DNA from: Glandiceps talaboti
Lineage: Eukaryota > Hemichordata > Enteropneusta > Spengelidae
Reading direction: 5' to 3'
Length of the DNA: 64,000 nt
NCBI RefSeq assembly: GCF_964340395.1
Contig: NC_135549.1
Coordinates: 24,027,342 to 24,091,341, forward strand
The translations under genes and the position numbers were made by a program. The notes beneath the pieces were generated by a model. It saw only the letters and a list, made by a program, of their open reading frames with translations. It was not told where the DNA came from and made no database searches. Each line of letters begins with the position of its first letter. Position 1 is the stretch's first letter. This document shows positions 12,391 to 27,367 of this stretch, in pieces.

Positions 12391-13253
12391 GCAAGGCAAT
12401 ACAATAATGCAGTGTCTCCACACAAAGTCACCTTAGGCAAAATGCCTTTGCCTTTAAAAATTATCGACGGTGATGGCGTGCGGCGGTGGTATCAAGTCCT
12501 TACCATTGATTTTGCATGGGGATGTGTGTCCATTTTCACGTCTGCCGGCATTTTACCGATGTTTAAAAAAAACACAAAAACAACCACTTGAACAGAGAAA
12601 GGGTCATGTTTTAGAGAAAGGAAATTGGAATAGGACTATGTTTTCAAAACAGAATCGGGTGACGAGCGGGCACATTTTACGCAACAGATTGATTTCTCCC
12701 CACTCTCCTCCTTATAGTTAATGAAGGCTACCTAGGTGGATGTATTGCTAATTTATACTCAGGTACTAACACTACAAGATTGTATATTCAGGACTAATGT
12801 CTAATATTTGACAGTAAAAATTGACAGTAGGACAGCACCAGCCTATTTTTGCTGGTTATACTGGGGGTCATGGGTTGACCTTTATGAGTAGGATCATAAT
12901 ATAATCTAAAAAATAGCAAGGGATGATGCTTATTTCTCTTAGGTCACTTTTTTTTCTTTTTTTTTGTTTCTGTTTTTAATGGGGTGTGTGGGCATATTGA
13001 CTGAGGTGTCACTGCAATGTGTTCTTGTTTCTGTAAATGCATGCCTATTGCGCGAACGCTGGGCATGTGTTTGCTGTGTGCAATTTAGATGTATATTCGG
13101 CTGCCAAGAAAAAAATGTATGGATTTGTTTAGCTATAAAGCTCAGACGAGAAAACCCCTTCGAAGCTCGCAACATTTCTGTCAAGATATTCAGTACTTTA
13201 ATTTGGCGCTAAATGTGAGGCATGTAATTGTTACTGTCATTTATAGAATATCG

Positions 13254-13257
<4 letters not shown>

Positions 13258-13295
<38 letters not shown>

Positions 13296-13312
13296 ATTAT
13301 TATTATTGTTGT
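13258..13312. repeat. (GTT)n / (ATT)n microsatellite
   Basis: About 12 TTG units followed by a few TTA units. Confidence 0.9.
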
Positions 13313-14603
13313 TTTTGATCATTGGAACTCCTCAATTATCAATTTGGATCTATGTGATAAATAAATAAAAAAAATGGCTTCCAAATTATGTTTTCCAAAA
13401 TCATCAATTTGACTCGTAAAATCGAGCTAGCTAGAAGTGACATTTATAAGCTTCACATGCGTGCTAGTGGAAAGTCTGTCCTAGGACAGCGAAGCTCAAA
13501 AACGCAACTCCATATATTGGCTCTTCTCTCAAGCAATTATTACGTATTTTGTAGGATCACCATAGCAACCGCTTTCCATATAGTAATACGTCTAGTGATA
13601 ATTTAACTTTATATTTGCATTCTTGACTGCGAAGCAGCTGCCGTTCGCTAGACATTAAAATTGTCTTCATTTCCGTTGTTGCATGTTCCATTCGATCACG
13701 ATGATATATCACACGTCTCATGCGCATGTCATAAGGTGAACTCTTCCAAGAACCTTTTTAACTTTTGTTATTTTCCAGGTTTTGTAAGTTGCTAGAGTAT
13801 TGTATCTTGTCAATTAAGTCTATTTTTTGTGTGTTGAATCAATGCAAAGTTGTGCGAATATAGTGTAAAATAACTTTTAAAAATACATTTGTACAGCAGA
13901 CTGCTTTTGATAGATAACTTCGTTTGTATTGAGTACATATACTTAGCTCGAATGTGAAACATTGCTAAATGCCACTAATTTAATTACTTTTTGGCTGAAT
14001 AATTAATAAATAATTCATTCATATGTCACTGGTTGACATCTGTGTCATTTATAGTAACCTCTCCAGATAATATTTTGAATCTTTTAAATGCAATCGATGC
14101 CAATACACGCAAATGTACATGTATATGAATATGTACTTCTACTACTCAATTAGCATTTATTGTTTTCATAATAATTTCGTAATTTCGATAGGATCATAGG
14201 TCTCAAGGCTTCCCCGTTACTTTAATTCAAAGTTCAATGAGCAAGGTCAAGTTCAAACATTAATCACTCATATTTTCGTAACGAAATGAGAACCTTTGTA
14301 AATATCCTGTATGGTAAATTTGTATTGTATTGGTCCTTTGGATATTTTGTACTTAGAAACTATACCATGATTCCGAAATAAACTTGAAAGCACTAAAAAT
14401 GAACCAGTATTGTGTTAAAACAGCAATGTGTTTAATTTCATGAGGAATGAAGAAATGTTTAGCTTGTTCAGTGTTTGTCTTACACCACTTACTTGTATAG
14501 ATATTTCAGTTTATCTATACACAACAGATCTAGACTCTAGAGAGACGGGCTCTAGCAAATGTTCTGTCAATCAAATGGTGTGTACCTTCTTATATCATTT
14601 CTA

Positions 14604-14745
14604 CTTGTATGTATGTATGTATGTATGTATGTATGTATGTATGTATGTATGTATGTATGTATGTATGTATGTATGTATGCATGTATGCATGTGTGTATGT
14701 ATGTATGTATGTATGTATGTATGTATGTATGTATGTATGTATGTA

Positions 14746-14780
<35 letters not shown>

Positions 14781-14828
14781 ATGTATGTATGTATGTATGT
14801 ATGCATGTATGTATGTTCGTACAGACAT

Positions 14829-14865
<37 letters not shown>

Positions 14866-14868
14866 TAG
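14604..14868. repeat. (TATG)n / (GT)n / (AGAC)n compound microsatellite
   Basis: TATG units with TGCATG variants, a short GT run near 14747-14764, more TATG, then AGAC units from about 14821. Confidence 0.95.
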
Positions 14869-15373
14869 AGGCAAATATAACATGTAATGGTACTCATTAA
14901 CCTCGTGATCAATCATCTTTCAGTGCATGATCGCGACATAATTTTTTTTTATAAAGACAAATAATAAAACGCAATCTGTTGTGATATTCACAAGTTTTAT
15001 TTTGTCCATTTTAGTCCTAAAATTGCAAGGTACCTGTGTCCGAAGCAGTAAAGTAGATTATCACAAAAAGGGGAAATGATGCTGAAAGCTATAATCAATT
15101 ACTTTAGTGTTCTACTCATAGTGATCGTTAAGTTGCGGGTTCTCGTTGAATTTTATCAGTGTTTTATCTGCAATATATGGTTATGAATTAAACATTCTGT
15201 TTATAAGGTATATGGATGATATGTTAAATCGATTGAGTAGGTATCATCATAGTTTGATGGTATGGTGTGATAAGACCATGTGTTCATCAGACGACGGCGA
15301 ATAAAATGAGAGTGTCACCGCTAGATCATGTCATGTTATTAATGTACGTCCAATTAGTCGAGGGAGTTTGTTT

Positions 15374-15386
15374 ATGAGAGAGAGAG

Positions 15387-15455
<69 letters not shown>

Positions 15456-15690
15456 AGGGAGAGAGGGAGGGGGAGAGAGGAGAGAGAAAGAAAGGGAGAG
15501 AGGGGAGAGGGAGGAAGGGAGGAAGGGAGAGAGAGGAAGGGGAGAGTGAGGGATGGAGGGAGGGAGGGGGATAGATAGAGAGTGTGTGTGTGTGCGTGGC
15601 AGCAGAAGGCAAGCAGGCAGACAGACACACAGATAGACAGACGGACATAAACACAAACAAACAAACAAACAAACAAACGAACAAACAAAA
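15374..15690. repeat. (GA)n, polypurine tract and (AAAC)n
   Basis: GA repeats to 15450, then about 130 bases of nearly pure purine (GGGA/GAAAG), a short GT run, ACAGAC and AAAC repeats. The long homopurine strand could form triplex DNA; that is inference. Confidence 0.9.
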
Positions 15691-16470
15691 ACGGGGAACA
15701 ATGGAGCTAAGACACTGGAGCCCAAAATATTTCCCGGTTGTATTTTAGCTATGTAGTATGGTAACTTCGTGACTGTGCTATCACCAAACAGATTTCTTCA
15801 CATACACTGTGACGATTGGTACGCCAATAAAGCCATTTGTCATGGACAACATAATGCCAGGTGTGGTCTTCCTGTGCGGCTGTTTTAATTAGCATATTTC
15901 GTGACACAAAATATATAGGATGAATTATTTCAAGAATAAAACCAGATATAACGAGAGATACAGATTACAGTATGAAGAGAGTGTTGCACCTTGATAAACT
16001 CTATTTCTATGATCTATTTCTTAGTTAAAATATATCTGCGATTTATATAGCTACCGGTTGCATGTTGAAACGTTCATCGTCCATATGGCGTCATGGCAAT
16101 TAGCTGATTTATTCAATACTATGCAATCAGACATAGGCAGAGCTACAATGTATATCACATTTTACGCTTACAGTCGTTCTGCTGATTAATTAATGATGAT
16201 CTATAAGTCGATTAATTGATAGATTGGCTGATACGATTGATTGGTAAATTAATTGATCAGGTGCATTATCTATTACTACACCAATATTTTATTTATTTTT
16301 TGAATTATCTATGTAGGTCAGTTGATTAGATAGATGGAGGCGTCGAAATAAACATATGAACCAAATTGTAGAAAATGACAGAAAATATTAAGATTAATCA
16401 TGGATGAAGATTTAAGGATCCGTAGGAATCATGGAGATACGCTCATATGCAGATAGGTGACATTTAAAAG

Positions 16471-17052
<582 letters not shown>

Positions 17053-17318
17053 ATTTATTTCACCAGAACCTATACAGTTTATACAGCTATTGAATAAATA
17101 TATAGAAATGAAAGAGAGAGAAAAAAATACAACGTCTAGGGACAAAATAAAATTCTGGTGAGGACCAAGGACAGTAGTTCTTTCTGAACTAATCGAGGTC
17201 CAAGGCCCTGACTGACATGCTTAGTATAATGTATTGCTGGTTACACTGTTATAAAAATAAATATATACATAACAAATGTTCTTTATATACACATGCATCA
17301 CACTCACTCATAGAAAAA

Positions 17319-17475
<157 letters not shown>

Positions 17476-18450
17476 GCGATTGACTCATCAATCTGCGAGC
17501 TCAAGATAATAAGAATGGTCTAATAGCATTGTTCTATTTATATTTGTACAATCTAACAAAGGGTAGATTACAACTGTGTTTTTTAATGACTAAAACTTCA
17601 AAACAAATTACTGACAGCATTAAGGACATAGTACAGAAGTGTACCCTCTCGAACAACAACCATAAACTTGTATACATCCCAAGATCTATCATTTACCTGA
17701 TTATGTACCGAGAATTAAACAAAATACAGAAACATGTATTAGCATGGAACGTACAAAACTAAAGATTGAAATACATAAAGTGTAAGTAAGAGTTGTTTAT
17801 CACTCAGCCGGAAGACGACGTACATGTACACTGTTTAACGACTGTCATATAGAGGTATCCTGGCCGCCTTAGTCGTAAATCAAAACTTCTATATAATGTG
17901 TTAAATTTCCCCCGGTGGTAGTTAGGTTTCTGTAAACGATGTATCTATATGTGTCTGGTAAAAACACCTGCAAAGATAGTGCAGTAGCAATGAAAAGGGA
18001 TGGATGCTGCTGACAAGCCACGATTTGTGAGTCTTGTGTGATATTTCACACAGACACACTGGCGTTTCGGCGTTTGGCGAGGGATATTATGGAGGTCTAA
18101 ACGACGCAGCAAATATACGTATAGTAGTTATGTTGTAAACTATTCTATTCTCGCCACTATATCTGTATCAGTTCGACATCTAGGTATGTTTATAATTTGT
18201 ATCAAACCTTTCCTCCTGATTTTTTAAAAACAAATTTAAACAACAAAATGATTATCAGCAAACAAGGAAACACTGCAAAGTGACGTACTTGACTGATTTG
18301 GTAAATTGTTTGTCGAAAAAACTGGAAAAAAAGATTTTACTATCTAGACTACCTAAACAACTGTAACTCGTGACTGACAGTAACTGACTTATAAATTAAT
18401 AGAGGTACTGATGACGGGTGGACAGACGGGGATTGAAGAACTGACTGGCT

Positions 18451-18825
18451 AGCAAGCTAGCTGGCTGGCTGGATGACTGCGTAACTAGATGACTGACTAC
18501 CCAAGTAACTGAAAAAAGTAACTAACTAACTAACTAACTGACTGACTGACTGACTGACTGACTAACTAACTATGTACAACTAAGTAACTAACTAACTAAC
18601 TAACTATCTAACTAACTAACAGACTGACTGACTGACTGACTGCCTGACTGACTGACTGACTGACTGCCTGGCTGACTGACTGACTGACTGACTGACTGAC
18701 TGACTGACTGACTGACTGCCTGGCTGACTGACTGACTGACTGACTGACTGACTGACTGACTACCTGACTGACTGACTGACTGACTGGCTGACTGACTGAC
18801 TGACTGACTGCCTGACTGACTGATT

Positions 18826-18861
<36 letters not shown>

Positions 18862-19021
18862 TGCTGACTTGCGTACTAACTACGGACGGACGGACGGACG
18901 AAATAATTATAATTAAGAATCTACAGCCAGCTTAGAATTGGACAGATTGACCGATAAAAAGAACACATGAGTGACACATTTACAAACAACAAACAAACAA
19001 ACAAACAAACAGACAAACAAA
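18451..19021. repeat. (TAAC)n / (TGAC)n / (GGAC)n / (CAAA)n degenerate array
   Basis: CTGG, TAAC and then mainly TGAC repeats with scattered CCTG variants to about 18860, (GGAC)4 near 18884-18900, then after a gap CAAA units at about 18985-19021. Confidence 0.9.
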
Positions 19022-19959
19022 CCCCAAAAGCTATATGCTATAATTTACCATTGTCTTGTATAGCAAGCAACGGACACGTATTATGTTCATTAATAGTGAT
19101 TAATCTGACATACTGTGTGTTCTAAGGACTACGGGAACCAGCAGAGGTTGGGGGGGGGGGGTTGAGGAGAAAATATGGTGCTATACATGAAAGTAACAGT
19201 GACAAGTGGCTTCAGAGTCCATATATGAAAACTAGCTTTACAAATAGATATGGGCATCGCTAAGAGAAATCTCGCATTAGGCACTAAATAACCTATACTT
19301 GGAGGTACTTAGGGCAGAGATTATAGTGCATTTTACTTTATTTTAGTGCCATGCATTTACTGTAGCGAAAATTCTTCCCTTTCCGAATTTGACAATTACT
19401 TTTATAGAAATAGTTGCATTTAGTGGAAGAGAACAGACCCAACAGTAAAATCATTTAAGAGGTTGAGAACCAAAATGGCCCAATACATTTCCGCCTCAAA
19501 GTAAAAGAATTTAGTTTTCCGTATCCTACATTGAACTATTTATACATACCCTTAGATAGCAGGGCTTTTCCCTTCAATCTTGACTGAGAAATAGCACATC
19601 ACCATATATATATAATGGTTGGTAGTGGGGGGGGGGGGGTGTGTGTGGGAGAGGATGTACTTCTATATCTGCTCACGTGAGCACTTGTTTGCAAATAATA
19701 ACAAGCAGGAGGCCGTTTAAAGGCATGAAATATCAAACTTTACACATAATTGAAAGCCATCGAATATTTGGTTGTTGTCTTCAATACCTCAACTTTATTC
19801 TCAGTATATATTGTATGACTCTTTTCTACATCGTAAACCCTATATCATATACATGTATGTGTATATATATGTATATATATGTATATATGTACATTATATA
19901 TACACGTAGTTTATAACACTGAGTTTCTATATATAAATAATATCATGAACCATACAGTT

Positions 19960-20160
<201 letters not shown>

Positions 20161-21330
20161 GATTATGCTCGTTCCCTCAGGAATAAATGATAGAGAAGGT
20201 ACTAAGACTGAAGTCAAAAAAACTGTATTTATGGAGCATTGCACATTATGTACGCATAAATGTACATTGGTAAAAGTAATGATAGAGATTGGGACTAGGA
20301 ACAGGCAGAGAGGTGAAGTGAAAACATTAGGTTTCCACTCATTGCAAAGCGTACGAAGTTTAACACAAATACAATGTAATGTAATTTGTCATTGTGTTCA
20401 AGAGAAATCCTTACAAAAATGTTTCACATCTGCTATACAGGGAGAACAGCTTAATATTCTATGAAACTATATCTCAAGTGCAGATTTAAGTCGTACCTGG
20501 CAACACAAAAAACCCACAAATGTACTAATGATAGCTTGGGGACCCATAAGGCGTAACGTAAGGCTTATTTTCCATCTCTAAGTTCTTTTCATTAGTCACC
20601 GGAAGAACATATTACATCCATGTTTGTATTGGTTCTGACGGGGAAATGGTCAATTAGTGAATGAAAGGGAAGTGAAGCGTAAGTTTCCAGATAGATAAAC
20701 TCCCGATGATCTATCACGATTTTTCAGATAGATAATACGTGATTTGTGATAAAACCGTGATATTATTACTGTTCCAGGTTCAAATATTCAAAGTTTAGTG
20801 ATGTCATAGATAAGGTTCACTTGTCTTGAAGTTCTTATCGTATAATTATGGATCAAACTAATGATATAACGTGGGCGAGAAATCTCCATTGACTGCACGT
20901 TCGACTAGGCTGGCTGATTCCCTCTATATAGTTGTGAGAATCAATTAACCTCATTTTTTTTATTTCAAAGCTCTCAGCACGGATAAATACAGATATTATC
21001 AGAGATTCACTTATAACATTTCCTTGCTATCTGTTTAGCTAGCCTACTGTTATTGTGGAAAGCTATTACTTAAACTTCGATCATTCAGTCTAGAACATGT
21101 ATATGGTCGTTTTGTGTCTTCAAGATTGAAACCAACTTGAACGTATATCCCTCTCCTTTTGTGGTCCTTGATAAGTAGAACAAATCTTCGTAGAAGACAC
21201 GCCCCCCCCCCTCAAATACATTACATGTACTTCTGTGTGGCTGAATGGCCAAATGATTCAAAGAAATTTATGCATGGCAACAAATAGATACTACAAAATA
21301 CATGTGACATGAAGGAAATGGTTGGATTTT

Positions 21331-22200
21331 GATAATTGACCTTGAATATGAAAGTCAAGATCAAAGATCACTATCAGTTTACAGCTGATAATATGAGGCA
21401 GACACTTGAATGGATCGGGGGCCGGAGTCTATATGTATTAACATTTTTTAGTTATGCAGTGCCTCATAATTGTTTACTACAATGTGGCTGCCATTGAGTA
21501 AAAAAGTTATACGAGCCCCAAAAGTAATGCATGTTTACACTGCTTATGTTGTGTATTACTGAAATTGATCTCACATAAATGCTACAAGTGTCTCCAATTT
21601 TCAAAAATGGATTGATTGTGATAATCTACCTTGAAGGTCAAGGTCGGAGGTCATTGTCTTGCAAAAAGTTTGCATGTGATTATATATATGGGGATGGGCA
21701 CTTGAATGAAATCGTTGTAAATTAATCTTTTGAGTTATACAGTAACTTACTAGTATTGGCTTCTTACTACAAATATGGCAACCAATCGGTAAAAGTGGCA
21801 TGAGCACCAAAAGTAATGGTTGGAGATATTACTTTTTCTTCTATATTACTTGTAAACATGAACAAAATGAATAGTGCAAAGTGTCTGTGATGGACAAGAA
21901 ATGGTTTATTTTGATAATTACCCCTGAAGGTCAATGTCAAGGTCAAAGTCTTGAAATTTTGTACCTGATAATATGACGTAGGCACTCGTATGAAGTCTCT
22001 GTGTATTACTGTTGTCAGTTATGCAGTAAATCACAGACAAGTGATAAACAAATACGGCCGCCATTTGGTCAAATTTGCATTTGACTATGCCACAAAACAA
22101 AAGCAACGTGCATATGTCCATGTGGCATTTCACCTTTTGTGCCAGGTTTGAAAGAAATTGGATATTGCACGTCTGAGAAATGTATTACAGACGGACGGAT
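21331..22200. repeat. three diverged tandem copies of a ~290-bp repeat
   Basis: The word GATAAT(T/C)(G/T)ACC(T/C)TGAA starts copies at 21331, 21620 and 21913 (variant in the third), spacings 289 and 293 bp. Each copy continues with AAGGTCA-like words, a GATAATATGA-like segment, TTATGCAGT, a (A/T)ATGGC(A/T)(A/G)CCATT-like segment and CCAAAAGTAATG. It ends in ACGGACGGA. No coding frame is kept. Confidence 0.75.
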
Positions 22201-22269
22201 CGACGTACGGACGGACAGATCATTCTCGGGTTTGAGCTGCTATTTCTTTATTGATACTGCGAATTAAAC

Positions 22270-22292
22270 AGAGGCTGTGGTTTACGACGATG
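22270..22292 (-). repeat. interspersed repeat core, copy B
   Basis: Inverse-orientation identical copy of 5465-5487. A long C run (about 22320-22334) lies just beyond it. Confidence 0.6.
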
Positions 22293-22732
22293 GGGCAGAC
22301 GGACGGAGCCCACTGTAAGCCCCCCCCCCCCCCCTCCCGAATTCGGGGTTAAAGTTGACTCCCCAACCTCTAGTCGCAAGCTAATTGTGGACTTATTTTT
22401 GTTCCTAAGTCCCGTCCTAATCATTTGCAAAATATACGTGGTTGTTCACATTTTGGCCCGTTAGTTGCTTTCCACTTTAGATGTGTCTATACTTTATACT
22501 TTGACGTATATGAGGATTGATTCTTTTAGTACTTGTAAGAAACAGCTTGTCATATTCATTTTGAGGTAACATTGAGTTACGAATGAGGACAAGCGTACAT
22601 GTTCACCTTTGCTCTCCACAGCCCCTTGCTTTGCTTGCTACGACGTTTGTAACCATGCACTCTGTATTACCAGATATTGTTCTTTTGTAAACTGATTTTT
22701 AGGTTATAATTTGAAATTATTTTAACCACCAT

Positions 22733-23089
22733 TAAAGGGGCCATATGGAAGAGGATTTGATATTTATTTTGGAGTTTTAATTTATAAAACAATTTTATCA
22801 TTGCTTCCTCCATGAAAGATCAATGTGAAACAACACTGGCCAAATCTGTGTTTGTAACTCATTACATTCCAAACAGCTAAAATGTATAAACAGTTTATTA
22901 TTTGTACGTACAATAACAAACATTTGACACATTTATTAACCCTTTTTCAATTTATTGAGTTCTAAACAATGATTTGGCATATCTTGTTTCACATTGATTT
23001 CTCAAGTAGGATGCCATGATAAAATTGTTTCATAAATTAAAAAATTCTAAATAAATTGTACACAATTCTCATCCATATGGCCACTTTAA
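22733..23089. mobile_element. 349-bp palindromic MITE flanked by TTAA
   Basis: TTAA at 22733-22736 and 23086-23089 bracket an element beginning AGGGGCCATATGGA and ending TCCATATGGCCACT. The arms are inverted copies of each other over most of the length (for example AAACAATTTTATCAT and ATGATAAAATTGTTT, ATCAATGTGAAACAA and TTGTTTCACATTGAT), and the middle is the palindrome TTGTACGTACAA at 22902-22913. TTAA target duplication is typical of piggyBac-type elements, so it is probably a non-autonomous piggyBac-like MITE. No transposase frame is present. Confidence 0.8.
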
Positions 23090-24086
23090 ATAACAACTGC
23101 GGGTTCCATGTAAACCTCGAGCTCAAATTGCTGGTTGATGCATGCTTAAATAACCATAGATGTATTAGCAAATTGCCAAGAGTAGTGTACAAATTTGTTG
23201 AACAGTATATCTCAAGGGTAAATACGCAGTACTGAATACTCTATCATTGCACATCATATAGTTGACAGGGTCTGCTCCTATGGGAGTTTGTAATATAAGT
23301 CATGACACACTTAGCGATACATGCATGTTATAGCCCGAGTCCTTGCATATCCAGAGCCAATGTTATAATTTTAAACAGCAATGAATCATTGTGACTTCAC
23401 ATTGTTGCCAGAGAATCTTACCCTTTATTTTATATATAGTGATATTTCAAATATTACCCTCATTTTATCTGACAAATTCCCCAGAAAAGTAGATTTATCA
23501 GGACGTTTCTGTGTCCTTGTATGAGTCTGATGTGGGTCATACCAGCCTATGATTATTTCGGGGGAGGGATGGAGTTATATTGTTCTACCAGCTGGTATTT
23601 ACGTACTACACTATTGATAAGAGATTAACGTCAATGTATTATTATTATTTTATGTTTTCGTTTGTTTCATCATTAAAGTTAGCACTCTATGCCTATTATA
23701 ATAATATAATTCAATATATATGTCTGTCTGTCTAAATGCAATAGTATTACTGAATGTTTTGCGCATTGAATTTGGTAATATGTAAAATTCCATTTTATCC
23801 ATGTTTATGCTACCGCTAGACTTACTCAAGTCTTTGGCCCTTTTCCTTATTTTATTTGCCAATATTTAACCTCCACCCCCCCCCCCCATGTGTCATTTTG
23901 TGTGACATGATAAGTTGAGTGAGAGACTGATCGTGAATGTCGGGTGACTGAGAAAATATTTTAAAAAGATGTTCAGGACAAGATTTTCCAGAAAAAAATA
24001 AAGTATATAACAAACTCAAATATTTGAAGATTATGAGACTTAACAAATCTCCCAAGAGACTGGTCCCAGTCTCCGCCGCCGATGCC

Positions 24087-24121
24087 TCCACCACCACCAC
24101 CACCACCACCACCACCACCAA
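24087..24121. repeat. (CCA)n microsatellite
   Basis: About 11 CCA units. Confidence 0.9.
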
Positions 24122-24794
24122 CACCGTCACACTGCATAGAACATGATAAAGTAGGGTATACCATAAGCATATAAGAACATTTTATTTATATATTCAAACT
24201 TGCCAAAAGCTTTACCACTGTACAGTTTACATACAATCTTCTATAAAGACAAGAATATATTAACTTATAATAAGTAGAGAAAAAAAAACAAGAGAGCAAT
24301 GTTGAAAGGGTGAATGTCTCTATCGTTGTCTATAAAGATTCTTGTATACTGAACGTCAGTTTACTTATAGGATTTACGTACGTGTGATGATAAATTATGA
24401 AAAAATGTGGTATCCAGATGGAATATCGGCCTGTTGAATAGTTACATCAGGTGTATAGCTGAAAGTGAGCGACAGTCCCTATGTAGTGTACATTTTTATA
24501 GCCCGAAGTGATTGTCAATAGAAATATATGATAATGACATACAGCAGTGGGGTATATAGCTGGCAATGGTTAATTTGAATTCACAACCCCTATTACCTGA
24601 AGAGATCTTCATCAACCATTACCGAACAGCTACATCACATATAAACATCAATAGACCGTTTCTGATACATATTTGGTGAATAATAAATACCACTGTACTT
24701 TTTATGACTTTTCATACATTTATAAGATTAATTACTAAATAGTCTAAATCAAGGGATAGTTTATTTATTCACGACACGTTATTACCTAGTCTAT

Positions 24795-24916
24795 CTGCTA
24801 GACCGCGGGCTTTCTTCTCAACATTCTGTTTCTGAAAGGTGGCATACAATCGTTGCCCTCACTTGCGACCTTCGGTCGCCTTGCCAGTGAGCAGAAAAGC
24901 CCGAGGGGTCCAGCAG
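24795..24916. mobile_element. 122-bp foldback element with nested hairpins
   Basis: The outer arms CTGCTAGACCGCGGGCTTT (24795-24813) and AAAGCCCGAGGGGTCCAGCAG-type sequence (24896-24916) are inverted copies differing by one substitution region and a small indel. Inside, CTCACT (24858-24863) pairs with AGTGAG (24886-24891) and encloses the perfect hairpin GCGACC-TTC-GGTCGC (24865-24879). It may be a tiny MITE or a structured RNA; no family recognised. Confidence 0.6.
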
Positions 24917-26130
24917 CAAGACGAGAGTGCACAACTCGATTACTTTTTGGCTCCTATGTACGTTTACTGTCGTTTGTTCTTTTGTGAGTGTTCGGTACAT
25001 GTATATCTGACACAATAGCATAGGTTTTCCCGAGCCACACGAGAGCGCTGAGGGAATACACTCAACCAATGAAAACTAGCAACATACGGGTACTGTACTT
25101 CAGAGAGTACTCTGTTCGAGAATAGCACAATCACGAGCAGAGATCGCAGAAAACGATAGTATCGTTATTGTTTGATCGTTGTCTTTCTTACAATTTCGAA
25201 CCTTGAGTGTTATATATATTGTAATTCTGGTTGGCTACATGCAAGTACGAGATTCGGTTCGGGAAAACCTATATGGTATATTGTCTGATGTATGTAACGA
25301 GCGCTCATAAAAGAACAAACGACTGTATAAAACATAACGACCAAAAAAAATCACGTCGTGTACTCTACACCAGATTTTAATCAGATTGGTTATTACCCTG
25401 TTGTGTATTTGTGAACAATATAATGAACAATGATATATTTTATAAGGGATTATATTTGGAGAGATGCATTCATAAATACAAGCAACAGCCACAACTAGCG
25501 AGCTGAATAAGTTGTACAATTAGTTCGCTTAATATCGACAGCTCAAGAAGTGGCCCTATATTACAGGTGGTTGTAATACGATTTTTCAAATATATTTGGT
25601 TCTTGATTCCATGAACATTAGACTTGCTCTCAATCCATTGACCCAAGCTTGCTGAATAAGTGTCATTTATGTATATCAGCTTACATTTTGTAAACCAATA
25701 CAAGTAGGATATGTATAGCTGTGATATCAGAAAATATCCCAATACCACTTAAAGACTATATTACATGCATATGTACTTTCAATGATTAGATAAGATTAAA
25801 CTATTCACTGTAACAGAGCTGACTGTGGACCACCTTATCTCTGAAACAACTCATAATAGGAAGTGAGGCCTGTTATTTTGGAAAATATCAAATCAAGTTT
25901 TATGGCTGAAATCTATCTTCTACAATCAAATTAGTCTGAATAGTAACACAATGGCTCTCACACACCAACCTGTAATCTATTGTTATAAATTAGCTACAAA
26001 ACTTTATAACGTTATTATGATATACATGTTTGCACATCACAGTATAGGTCTATTTAGTGACTCTAAAATGAAATGAGTTTGAGACTTCTTTTTTCAGTGA
26101 CAATTAATGTATTGTTGGCTGTGAGATATC

Positions 26131-26167
<37 letters not shown>

Positions 26168-26310
26168 ATGTATGTATGTATGTATGTATGTATGTATGTA
26201 TGTATGTATGTATGCATGTATGGATGTATGCATGTATGTATGGATGTATGTATGCATGCATGCATGTATGAATGTATGTATGCATGCATGCATGTATGCA
26301 TGTATGCATG

Positions 26311-26346
<36 letters not shown>

Positions 26347-26352
26347 TGTATG
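26131..26352. repeat. (TG)n / (TATG)n microsatellite with TGCATG and GGATG variants
   Basis: A TG run leads into about 200 bp of TATG-type units. Confidence 0.95.
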
Positions 26353-27367
26353 TCTCTGTCTCAATTTGATGAGGTGGTCTTCTTATACGACCAGGCAATC
26401 AATCCATGAACAAAAGACATTTTACAGTGTACTATATTTGCTGACAGCTGTAATGTAGATTTATGATATCCATCATTGCTCGATCAATTACAATCACGGA
26501 TTATCGAAACATGTCCCAGTCACGTGACTCTAAGTCACGGACTAGTTTGACACAGGTGTTATAAAGGTGTGAATTTAGGTCAGGATTCTTAGTTCTTTCA
26601 TATATTTTTAGTAGGATCTATTTTCGCTCACATATTGCTTAGTTGGGGGTTGTATCAAGGCAGCCTTTTCATAATAGTAAAGTAGCTTTTACACAGCTGT
26701 CGCAAATACTCTCCACGTACACCTGAGGAACTGTTGGTGACTTCAATGGGAGATTTATTTTGTACGTCAACCATCGGCTTATAAGCATAAATTAACCCAA
26801 TGAATAAACAATAAATAAAATAAAGTTAAAAATACTTCTTCTTTTTTTAAAAAAAAAAACCGACAACTTTACAAATCACATTCTCATTTTAAAAATCAAT
26901 GTGATTTACAAAAAATTTAAAGAAAAGCGGACCAATTTGAGAAAAAAAGTCAACTTTACAACAATGTATATTAAAACATTCTATCTACACGACTGTGTGA
27001 ACCTAATCAATCAAATATTTTGGAGATCAACATCAATATGTATGAGGTTTTATGGTCAATGAACATATTCATCATTTTAAAAAAATCCCCATGGTTTGCA
27101 ACACCATTTGTTACAAAATGTATGTATCTATCACACATAGTCCCGCGCTGACTAACTTCCATCGACTCATCAGGCTAATCGGAGAACTATCTCTCAAATG
27201 CTGGTCACAAAATTAATAGAACCTTTATCTTTTGCATCAACGTCGAACTCAATGATGATCGATCAGTCTCCAAAGACCTTATATTATGCAATTTTTCATG
27301 AGTAAGCAAGTCCCGTTAAGATACACTTTAGAGTCTCTGGGGGCGTTGACCAGTTCGTTTTCTGTAC

